Both the position numbers and the translations under genes were made by a program. A DNA stretch of 64,000 bases from Serilophus lunatus. Taxonomy: Eukaryota; Chordata; Aves; Passeriformes; Eurylaimidae. Of this stretch, positions 11,448-23,400 are shown piece by piece. Location: the NCBI GenBank assembly GCA_013399895.1, contig VXBA01002679.1, positions 31,606 through 95,605 of the forward strand, in the 5' to 3' direction. Each line of letters starts with the position of its first letter. Position 1 is the first letter of the stretch. The notes under the pieces are model-generated. The model was not told the DNA's origin. It did not search any database and worked only from the letters and a program-made list of their open reading frames with translations.

Positions 11448-14400
11448 CTGCGCACACACAAAGATAAAACCCCACAGGCTTTTTACACATGGTACAACTC
11501 TCTCAGAAAAGTTACTCTTCCAGGGGCCCTTTATTTAACAACGCTAGTGCCAGTGACCTGGGCACTCCCTGCGGGCAAGTCTCAGCTCCTCAGCACAGGT
11601 CTCTCTCCGGCTGAAAACACGGAGTTTCTGCTGCTCAGATCCACAGCTGGGATAACGGCCCACAATGGCTGTTCCTCCTGAGCAGTGGGCAGGCAGCCAG
11701 CACCAAGGGCATCTGTTCAGCTCAGCTTCTCACACGCAGTGCCTGCAGCCAGCAGGTTTACACCTCGGAGAGGGAAACTGCTTTCCCTGGGGTGACAGCA
11801 TCACTACAGGTTTCCAAGTGGCTGCCTCGGTGCTGCAACTCCTTAATTAAGTTCCCTGCCCAGGCTCTGCTACTCCCTTCACTTCTTCCTGCCTACCGAG
11901 GGGGAAAAAACCAAACTCCAAAACCAGAAAAACTATCAGAACTTCCTTACTCAGCAACTCCTCTACTAGATTTTGCAACTGGCCCAATTAGCAATTTCAC
12001 ATGATCTGTGCGGGAACATCTTCACAGCAGGGGATGAATCCTGTGGCCAAAGGCCCTGCAGGCACTAAGGTGCTTTATGTGCACACACAGGTAGCTCCAT
12101 GGCCAGCAGTTGAACTCCCAGATAAGAGTTTGTCCCCCTCCACGAAACAGCACCTCAGCACTTTCAGGATGAATTTATCAAACCCTGCCTTGTGGGTGGG
12201 GTTACATTTCAATGTCCCTGAGCCTCACAATGTGCACTAAGTAAAATGGCTCAGCAGCTCCAAATTTTATCTGCAGGGAGAGGTCTGGACTTTGAGGTGA
12301 GTGTTTAATCTCTGCAGAATTCATCATGCAAATGATGAAACTGAGAGGGGCTTCAGCATCTACAGCAGGGTGGCCCGACAGGCTGACAGAAGCAGCACTG
12401 TGGTTTTCAGCCCTCCTTTGACTCTCCTTCCTTAGGATCTGCAGTGTCTGTGAGGGAGATGCCCAGCAGCACCCCGAGTGAGAAGCCATGCTGAGGATGG
12501 TGTTGGTCTGGCCTGCCCAGAACAGAAGAGGAACAGAAAGCCTGGTTTTCTACATTGCTGGATCTAATGAGCAGAACAAAAAATGAACAGACCAGAACAA
12601 AACACGCAGCGGTGCCGAGCGCTTTTCAGTTGGAAGCAAATGTTTTCTTCCCTCCATCATCTAGCGTTCTGAAAATGAAAACCTGCTTTTCCCTGGGATT
12701 TTCTCATTGTTTTTGCCTGAAGTCAACTGAAAAGGAAAATCCATGATTTAGGACAGGCCATTACAAAAATAATAGTACCAAGTGCATGTTTCTCCAAATG
12801 TGAGAAGTGGGAGCACGTGCCCTTTAGCAGTAGAGCTGAAAAGGCTAAAAGGAAGCACATCCAAAGCTGTCCCTTCAAACTGAGCCCAAAATTCTGTATA
12901 TGCTTTTAAGAAACAGGGCAGCAGGTCTGCTGCTTTGGTCCGGATTAAAGTGCACAGTACTGATAGGAATTCCATTTCTCCCTTCCATGCCAGAAGGGCC
13001 GCTCTGAAGCCAAGCCTCGAGTGCAAAGCAAGGTAAATAGAGGCAATTTAAGGCTCTCAAGGAGGTGAAGCATGGAAAACCAGCAGTTTATACACACACA
13101 GGAGAGAATGCTAATCCTAATATACAAGTGACAGACACCACCACATGTCCTACAATGGTGCTGGGGTTACTGGGTTCTTGAAAGTCTGTAGCCCTACAGT
13201 ACCTGCCCTGTTCATGGCTGGCCGTGCACCTTTTAGAGCACACAATCTTTTTCCACCAAAGGGAACATATTGCTGGGATGAGGGCAAACTTTCGGTTTTG
13301 AGAAGCTGTCTCCTGTGCTTATCCCGCAGGATCGAGTGCACTGCCTTCAGGAAGTCCTTCCTGTGTTCTGGTGAGCTGAAAAACAGGTGAGAACACAAAA
13401 GGCAACGTTATCCCTTGGGAACTGCTGAAAGCTCCCTGTCAATGAGATAAATAATGACCAGCCTTGTAATCTAAGACAGTGCAAATGGACTGGCAGAGAA
13501 GACTCCATGTAACACAATATTTTCACTGCAATGACATCCAGGGAAACCAATGCAGAGTTCATTAACACAACATTTAGCCTTTCACCCCTGTGGAGGTTTC
13601 CCTTCCCTTCAGTGCCAGCTGTGACTCCGCTGTGTCTGATGCATACCGAGCTGACTGTGGTGGCTCATTAAACCTGACTCTGGCAACACACCAACCACAA
13701 GTCCTGCAACTCCCTGCTGCCTGGTAGCAGGACCTAGCTTGGCATCAGCTCTGTTGGATCCTGATGAACTTGTGTTCCGAGTTCTTACTCGAGTTCTAAA
13801 ACCACGCCAGGGCAACCACCACCACAACCAGGGATGTTTCCTTAAGGAAAGGGCAATTCCCTAAGAGTAGAGGTGGCATGAAAGGTACCAGCTCAACCCA
13901 ACACACCAGCAGCTCCCTGGCATAAAATATCCAATGCTGGATTTTAACTGTATGTGAATGGAAAATTGTAATAAGGATACTCCCAAAAAGGTGCAAGGCT
14001 GATCAAATGTATGCCTGTATTTTCAGAGATTTTACAGAATTCTACCACCCAGAAGGAAGGTTTCAACATTCTCCCTCTGGCTGTTCCCAGATTGCCTTCA
14101 AAGAAAGACATAGGCAAGCTGGGATCCAGAGGTGCAGTTGCCATGGAAAACAGGGAAATACACACTTACCTACAGCAAAGGTGAAATGTCCTTTCTGGCC
14201 TGCCTTCAGACTCAGATTTAACGTGGACAATCTCACACACAGAATTGGTCTCTGCATCTGAAGGGAAAAACAAGCAGAACTTCAGGTAACAGTTCCTCAT
14301 GTTTAACCTTGAAGTATTTATTCCATAATCCTGAGGAAATAGTTTAAGACTACCCAGGAAAACAGATAATATACACTAAAAATAATATTAACTCATCACT

Positions 14401-17400
14401 GAAAGGCAGCAGTGGGTAAGTGACTGATGATAAACAAGAGATTCTTAAGCTGGCAGTATTTTGCATGCACTCACTCAGTCCCATACAAATAGATATTAAA
14501 AAGTCAAACCAACCAAACCAAACTACAAATAAACCACCCAAACAAACAAAGTAAATAAACAAAAAACAATGAAACAAACAAACAAACAAACAAAAAGCAA
14601 TCCAGCTTTTCAGGTATTCCATAAAGTATTGTCACATTTGGGTGGGGAGGCCCTGGCAGAGGGTGCCCAGAGAAGCTGTGGCTGTCCCATCCCTGGAAAT
14701 GTCCAAGACCAGGTTGGAACAGCCTGGGATAGCGGAAGGTCCCTGCCTGTGGCAGGGGGTGGAACTAGATGAGCTAGTTCTTCCTATGTTCTTTCCATTT
14801 TCCTTTATGCATTGGAAAGGGAGAAAACTGCATAATTTTTTTGAAAATTTTAACACTATAACCTTCATATGAAGCTGGCAACCACAAGAACAACAATTCA
14901 CTAGTTCTGTTGTCTCACAGATGCAAATGGCCTTCTAACCTCCAAAAGAGGAACAGAGTGAACCCTTCTCCTCTCCCCACGGCTGTCAGAGATGCTGAGG
15001 TTGTAAGTGCCTTTTTCAGGCCCCAGGAGCTGCACACCCATGTATTAAGAGCATTGATCAGCCCCCAGCCCAAACCCTGCCACATTCCTGCAGTGAGAAG
15101 ATTACCTGCACTGGCCAAGGCCCGAACCTGCAGTGCTTCCAAAGGTATCATGTGGCGGAATCGGAACGGATCCCAGTCCTCATAAATTGAAGCTCTATGT
15201 GATCCTCCCTGGAAGAATTTCAAAATGCCATTAGGAAATGAGACACCCTGGGACAATCCACTCCACAACAAGGAATGGATGCGGCAGGGACATGAATAAC
15301 TAGTACAGCAGAGAGCAAAGGATAAACTAAAGGAGTGTTTGCTATATTCAGGATGAACAGCACATTGCTCAGCACCACCCAACACCTCAGACACAACGTA
15401 TCACACATGGAAAAGCATCCTCCAGCTCCACAGCTTAATGCAAAGCAAGTGCCCCCAGCATCACTGAAACAGCCTGTGCAACTTACAAGTTTCTTCTTCT
15501 GTTTGGAGCCATCCTTGTAAACAAGGACCACAGCAGTTTTGAACACTAGAGGAGAAAGTTAGAGACAAAAGCCATGTAGTCACAGAATCCCAGAATCCCA
15601 GTACAGTCAGGGTTGGAAGGGACCTCTGGAGATAGTCAGTCCAACCCCCATGCCTAGGCAGGGTCACCCAGGGCCAGGGACACAGGGACATGTCCAGGTG
15701 GGGTTGGGATGTCTCCAGAGAGGGAGACTCCACACCCTCCCTGAGCAGCTGTTCCAGGGCTCTGCCACCTCCATGGAAAGAAGCTCTTCCTCATGTGAGG
15801 TGGAACTTGTGTTTCAGTTTGTGGCCACTGCTCCTCATCCTGTCCCTGGACACCACTGAACAGAGTCTGGCACCATCCTCTGACATCCCCTGGAGATATT
15901 TGTATGGATTCATGAGATCACCTCTGAGTCTTCTCTTCTCTGGACTAACAACTAGGATTTTAAGTTCCAGCCAGGCAATGCTCAGTTACCTTCAACGAAT
16001 ACCTGCTAAGGCACATGTGAGAGTCTCTAAGGCATCTGAAATGAAAGCACTAGGATACAAACCAAATGCTGCCAGCTCAGGTTCCTTCTTCCACTTCCCC
16101 AGTGAAGCAGGAGGATTAAGCCATATCACTGTATTATGCAGGAGCAAATCCCCCATGGAAAGGTCGGCAACCTGCCAATGCAAACACATGCACAGACACA
16201 ATGTCACAACCAATTCAAGGAGTCTTACATATATTTCCAGTTTAAGCAAACTTGCTTGAAGTTTAGTCCTGAATGAACAAAAAATGACCCTAAGTTGAGA
16301 ACAAAGACCTTTGGAAAACTATGAAGACAGAACAGGATGACGAAAATCAGCCTGCTAATTGCCGAAGATAAGGCTTGATTGCCCATCAACAAAGATGGGC
16401 CTGGGTATCACACATTGATTAAATCAATGGCTGGGTGAAACTTGGGGCAGAGACTGGGAGGAGACTGGGAGGTCTGTTTCTGGAACTCATCTGCATTTAC
16501 TCCGCCTATTTCGGGAAATACAGCTTTGTATGCACTTAAGGCGCTGTGATGGAGAGCGAGGGAAGCAAGTTTGGTTTGGATTTATCCCCCTTGCTTCGCA
16601 GCTGCTAGTAAACCTACCTGCTTCATAACTTTCACGAGTTCTGAAGTTTGATTCCGCAAAACAGTTTGGCGAGCCAGGCAGGAGAAACCTCTCTGCCCAT
16701 CTGCAGGGCCAGCGAGGACCGGGGGACATTCCTAGGTGCGCACCCCGAGATTTCTTGGAGGACCTCCCCCGATCCACCGACCCTTTGCGGGGGTAGACAA
16801 GGACCTTTTCCAAGCGGACCAGGTACGTTTGAAAATTTTAGGGTGCACCGGGAGGGGTTTCGCCTGTAAATCGTGCAAGGACGCTTGGCGTGTGGTGAAC
16901 AGGCTTTCGGCCTGGCCCCAGGGAAGGTATCGATACAGGGGCATACAGTCGGGGGAACTGTATGAAGGGTAGAAAGTTTGATTCCGCAAAACAACCCCAC
17001 AAGCAAACTTTTGGAATATTTCCACAGGAGACCGCTAACATGTGCAAACAGACTGTGAGACATAGCAACAGATCCACACAATTCCTTAACTGGTGAGTAT
17101 AAATTAGGGTAAGTTAAACTCACAGTCCAGCTCTTGCAATTGAGTAGGAAGTCAGGGGGAAAACCCAGATGAACTCTTGGCCTTTTTTTCTCCTTTGTCC
17201 CTCTTTCTCCGTGACAGTTTCTTTCTGTCTTGTTTGAACATTTAAGTACAGCCCCTAACACACATACTCAGTTTGGGGCAAAATTTAGAGATCTCTCACT
17301 TTGAGTTACAGACCCCCTAGAGTGACAAACTGAGGGCTACCCTCAGTCCAGGGGTCTGGAACTTCAAGATCCCTTCCAGGGCTCTCTGACACAGTCAGCC

Positions 17401-20400
17401 AGGACTGAGGCACCACAAATCTTTGTGTGTTTCCACATGCACTAAGTGAGACCTCCAGCCCACAGCCCAAGGTTACTCTTACAAACCAAGCCCACTAACA
17501 CACCTTCTAAAAGAGAATCAGCATTTTCTCACACACCACACCTCCCATTTTCATCTCTTCCAAGCCATCAGAGCGCCAAGGACAGACTTGCCTCAGCATA
17601 CCAGTCCACTCTGTACTAGTTTGAAATCAAACCAGTGGGAGATCGCAAGTCAGAATTATAAATTAATAGAAAAAAAAATAAAAGAAATAAATAAATGCAG
17701 TAGTACAAGAACACTGACAAAGTCAGATACGCCCTGACACTTTATGGTAATAGCAGTCCAAGCAAAGCAGTTCCGTTGAAGCAGTGATCCTGTAAAAAGA
17801 AAAGGGTGAGAAAGTCCAATGGTAGCTCTTGTCCTCTGGGAGTCCAGTAGGTAAGCGCCCCTGTGGTGTTCAGAGTCTCAGCTTATATCCAGGATGGAAC
17901 AGTTGTCTCCTCCCTCTGGGCAAAACATCTCACAATGGGATGGTGAGTCATGTGATAAGGCCTGATGGGCCCATTAACAGCAGATAGTCCAGGAAGGAGC
18001 TATCTCTGAGTCATGGGGTGAGGCAGTGATGGCCCATTAACAGAAGATAATACAGAGGGAGGAGGCAAGGAACACTGTTTCACCAGCTGTTTCAACAGCT
18101 AACGGAGATGGTAATAGAATATACTTCAACCTAGGACACACTCACACTGTTGGGGCCAGACAACTCATGTGGAAAGAGGAGAGTCAAGACAAAGACATCA
18201 AAATAGTGAAGGGCAGGTTGGGATGTGATTGTGACCCAGGCAGAACACTGAGGGCCGATTATTCACTTCTTTACGATGGTCCCACTCACTGAACCATACA
18301 TGGAAAAGCAGTTCCTGAATTCAGTTGGGACTTACCTATTTGCACCAGGATCCACTTCCATGCTACGGCAGGAAAGGTGAATACTAGATACAGTTTAACT
18401 GGCACCACAATAACAGCCTTTTCCTCTCCAAATCTGATCATGTATTACCTCTTTTTTCTCCCCTGTTTGTTCTGCTATGAGCTGGTCAAACACTGCCCCA
18501 TACTCTTCATGGATTTTCTGCATTTCATTAATGTGGCTGGCAACTTTGTTCATCGTTTTGATGGCCACTACAAGAGAGGCAGAGAGGCAGGGGATGAGAC
18601 CAAAGGGAATTTTAAGCCTCCGAGAAGAAGGATTCCGGAGCAGAGATGGAAAAGGGAAAAGCCCAGTGGGTTTAACTCCTTACCATCAAGGTGATAATGT
18701 TCTTCACTGTCCACATCAGTGAGAGCAAAGAGCTCCTTAAGCAGGAGAGGGTATTTCAGTATCCGCTGGATGGGTTTGATGAGGTAAGACTCCAGTGTGG
18801 AGGAGTGCTGCCGGCGGGGGTTCTGGGCATCCAGGAATGCCTTGAAAGCAGTGTCTGTCTTGGCTGGAGGATTAAAATAAAGCCATTGGATAAACCAAAA
18901 AACATGAAATGACTTTTCCACCTTGAAATTCATTTATCTAGAGATACTTTTGCCAGTGCAAATTTATCAGGTCCACAGAATTAGATTTATACCCTTCAGG
19001 TTCTGAGTCACAGACACTTTACCTGAGATATGGTATTTAGGATTTCACAACAGGCACCCACCCACTTCCATACCAATACAGGCAGGATTTAATTTCACTG
19101 CCCACAGTAGAACAGAGTATCTTGAGCTGGAAGGGATCCACCAGGATCCTCAAGTCCAACTCCTGGCCCTGCACAGACACCCCAACAATCCCACCCCATC
19201 CCCAGAGTGTTGTCCAAACCCTCCCGGAGCTCTGGCAGCCGTGTCCAACCCCTGGGGAGCCTGTTCAGTGCCCAACCACCCTCTGGGGTAATATCCAGCC
19301 TAACCCTGCCCTGGAACAGCTCCAGCCCTTCCCTGGGCCTGTCCCTGCTCACACAGAGCAGGGATCAGAGCTGCTCCTCAAGAGGAAGCTGCAGACAGCA
19401 ATAAGTACTTCTGGCCTTACAACTATTTTAGAGGAGCATAAATTGTATTAATCATCTGTTTCTTTAAGCAAAAGCTCAGATTGGATATTTGTAAGAAGTC
19501 ACTGCTCCTAAGCCCAGTCAGACAAGTGCAACTGAAACACTGACAAGTCTGGTTCTTGTCTAGTTACCTTACGCTTGTCTTGACAGGTCTGGTTACCTTA
19601 TTAAACCTTAAAATGCATCACTGAACGACCACCATCAAGATCTAAAAGGAAGGCAGGAAAGCAGCAAACTTATGCTCGTATGCCAGATTTTGGGCAGCCT
19701 GGACATCTGATCACCATCATCTTTTCTACCTGACTGCTACTGAATTTATAAAAATGCTGTTTTCTCTGTTGCTTCCTCTACTAGAACACAAGGAGGGAAG
19801 TAAGGAGGAGGTGGTATTTTTAGACACACAAGTTATTCAGTGCAGGAACAATTCCACACAATTGCTTTTATTAGTCATGTACCCTGCCAAGGCTGGGTGA
19901 GTTTTTTGAAGACTTTTTTTTTTTATTTCAATAAAGCAACTTCAGTTTCAAATCCAAAAGCCAACCTTCACCTCAGCTAGGGACACCAAATTACACCTGA
20001 AATACACTCCCAGGCTTTTTAAGAGATTTATCTATGGAATGAAATTTTACGTTCTGTTTGTGCCATAATTCAAGCACAACCATTTCTCATTTATAAATAC
20101 AGTCAGCAGTGGAAAAAGCAAAGCAAAACAACCAGATCTACCCAGTCTATGGCCTTAATGTTAAGGTCCAACAAAATGACTCCAAAAGAAACATGGATGT
20201 GACAGTAACTGATCACTTATTTATGTAGTCCACAGAGTTGCCAAATATTCTTTGCAGCACGGGGAATAAAAGTTTATGTGTAGAAATGAAAGATGAAAAA
20301 AATCCCCCAAACCAACCAAGAAACAAATTCCCAAAACTTTTGATTATCAGGGATCCAGATGTCCTTTGAAAAATAAGAGCTCTTCCCCAATTGGCATCAC

Positions 20401-23400
20401 TCCTGCAACTGGAACCATTTGTTTATTTGATGTCTTGGCCAAAAAGGAATTGCATGAAGCATTGGTAACTCCAAGAGATTAACACTTGCACAGGAACACA
20501 ACATCACTCTGAAGCAAGCTGACCCACAACTATTTATTTATAAGCCAGACCACAGTTCATTTATCTCTACCTCAGCAAGCTAAGCTCTGTAGGAATTCAG
20601 ACATGGAAATTTCTCAGGCAAGCTGGAAAGAAGGCGAGAAGGGGGAGAGGGTATGGTGAAGTTAAAACATTTAGACAGCTTCCATGAAACATTCTCCCAG
20701 ACTGATCCTTTCCCAGTGGCTGCCAGTATTCAACCACATTGGCTAGGGGTTCAGTGGGATTGCCATGGCAAGGATTCATGGCACAAACCATCCCAGGAGG
20801 ACCCAGGGTCATTACACCATCACCACTCCGAGTTCCAAAGTACACAGTGACGCATTAGCAAAAACCACACTGCCCTTTTATGAAATCTTCTCACATGACT
20901 GAAACATGTCAGGGGAGAGTAAATTAAGTGTGGAGAGAGAAAAACTACATGCAAGGTTAACCACTTCTTGTAACAAGCTCCTCATGTATCATCCTGTCGA
21001 GGGTGGTCCCAGAACACACACAGCACAGAGCTCTCCATGAGCCTCTCGGGCCAGATGGATTTAATTCCCTACTGCAAAGGCTCCTGGAGAGCCTCAGGCA
21101 CATGTGTGCCCCTGTTCCTGCCCCACAGCGTGCCCTGCGTGGTTTAAGGGCAGTGGCCACTTCTTGTTCTCCACAGGGATAACCTGCAGCAGCCCAAGCC
21201 AAGGTGTTGCTGGGATGACTTTCCCTCTGTCCAGCACGTGGCTCTTACCTTTCACCAGCACTTTGGGGACTTTTGTGTGGCTGGCACAGAAGGCACTGTA
21301 CAGCTTGAACCGGTCGGCATAGTACAGGAAGGACCCACCCAAGGAAAACAACACTTTCTAGGATTTAAAAAAAAGAAACAAACAAAAAAGGCATTAGTAA
21401 AATAAGTGCATGAAAGCAATTTAGTTATCTTCCCTTCACCTGAAGCTTCCATGTGGCATTTGGATGATAGGACAATATGTTTTTAGAGTGTTTTCACACC
21501 AGAACATGGACCTGTTGAGCAAGCCCAGAGGAGGCCAAGGTGATCAGAGGGATGGACCAGCTCTGCCATGAGGAAAGGCTGAGGGAATTGGGATTGTTCA
21601 GCCTGGAGAAGAGAAGGCTCCAAGGTGACCTATTTGTGGCCTTCCAGGACCTGAAGAGAGCTGGCAGGAAAGACGGAGAGGGACTATTTACAAGAGCCTG
21701 GAATGCCAGGACACAGGGAATGCCTTCCCACTGCCAGAAGGAAGGTTAGATGGGATATTAGGGAGAAATTCTTCCCTGTGAGACTAGTGAGGCCCTGGAA
21801 CAGGCTGCCCAGAGAAGCTGTGGCTGCTCCACCCCTGCCAGTGTTCAAGGCCAGGTTGGACAGGGCTTGGAGCAACCTGCGATAGTGGAAGGTGTCCCCA
21901 CCCATGGCATAGGGTAGGACTGGGTGATCCTTAAGGTCCTTTCCACCCCAAACCACTTTGTGATTCATCCACCAAGAAACAGGTCCAGCCCTGGTGTGTG
22001 GATTCAGGATATATAATTAACATCATTACCAAGTTCCAATCTGGAGACACCCCTGGCTTCAGAGGAGTGGGTTCACAGCTCCAGAGCTGTAAAAGCCTTA
22101 TTGATCTCAGTAAAGGCCAGAGGCCGCAGAGAAGACTGGATGTATCTGTCATTGTAATGGATCAAGACACTGAGGAGCTGCAAGCAACACTCTGCACAAA
22201 CACACCAAGGCCTTCATTTTCTTGGAGATGAGTTTGTGTTAAGGGGCAAACACAATCCTTCCCTGAGAGGTCTAATGTTTTCCTAAGTGTTTGCTCTGCT
22301 ACCCACTCAGGAACCAGATAACACGTGGTGGGGGGCTGAGACAACACGTGGGCAGCCTGGGGACAGTCAGGAGAGGGAACCAAACTGCAGAACTGAAACC
22401 ATGGCCCCATATTTCACAGGGTGTTTTCAGACAGTGCCCATAGGGCAGAAGTGAAAGTGAGGTCAGAGCACTTTTTATGGAAAGAGCTGGAAGCAGCAGC
22501 ACTCAGGAGTTCTTTCCATGAGGAGACTTCCCTGGCACTCTTAAGGTTCAGAGCACAGTGACCACAGAGGCTTCTTCCAGTAAAAATAGGTCTCTATGAC
22601 CTCCATTAAGGGCACATTTCCTGCAAAAGAGCTGTGTTCTAGTTCCATGAGGGCAAGTGTTCATGACTGAGGATCATTTTAAACAAGGTCTCAATGGCAA
22701 AGACACACGTGCACAAAAATTCTTTCAGTATTTTTTCAAGGGCTGTATGTTAGCTGAAGAGCAATCCCAGTGGAATTACTAGTATTCATCAAGACATCCT
22801 GTCCTTTACCAAGGTGAGTGCTCAAAGCCAGAGTAAAATTCCCCAGAGAGAAAACACTCTATCAGCTACTTGCCATATCTCCAGTACCACTACAACTGCA
22901 TTAGAAAGAAAACAAAACCTGTTTTCCACATTTTCCTGGTTTTTAAATTGAAGTTTATGCATCTGCATTTTACATTTCTACCTCTGATGATGCACATCTG
23001 CTGAGAGCTGAAAGTATTTGCCACATAGTTCCACTGTAGAACAAAAGTCCAAGAATCCAATGTACTGTTCTAATCTGCAGCCTCTCTGGGTTTCTGAACA
23101 TTAGATTTGTTGGAACAAAGATTTTATGTAACTTTCCATTTCTAGCTTTTCCTGACAGCTCAAGGCAAGAAATCTGGCAGAAGAGCAAGAATAGCACCCA
23201 GAAGCACATGGTGTTGCAGGTTTCTAGAGCTCTATATGGCTCAATGCAGCACAAACTACAATTGAAGCAGGATAATTTCTAAACAGCAGCAGTATTAGCT
23301 GAAAATCAGTCTCAAGTGTGAGTAGATGTAGGTTTGTACATGAACAGTGACAACAGTCAGAGAAATACGATGAACAGCATGAAAGGACTCCTCAAAATGC

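Larger units (their letters stand above)
16172..18448 (-). other. TIAM1: TIAM1 intron with two retroviral insertions
   Basis: This 2277-nt intron has a GTAATA donor and CATTGGCAG acceptor. It holds a gamma-like ERV remnant on the + strand (about 16.27-16.99 kb) and a solo LTR on the minus strand (17622-18138). Confidence 0.9.

Noticed and set aside
16244..17010. AAGCAAACTT on both sides of the ERV remnant as a target duplication
   Set aside because: Ten base pairs is too long for retroviral integration, and neither copy abuts a TG or CA terminus, so it is probably chance.
16632..17261. 209-codon minus-strand frame across the ERV leader
   Set aside because: It lies antisense to the retroviral leader and contains the repeated 20-mer twice; it is a chance frame.
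21540..21968. Open frames on both strands around 21.5-22.0 kb, and similar ones in other CR1 copies
   Set aside because: They fall inside CR1 fragments; no functional reverse transcriptase remains.
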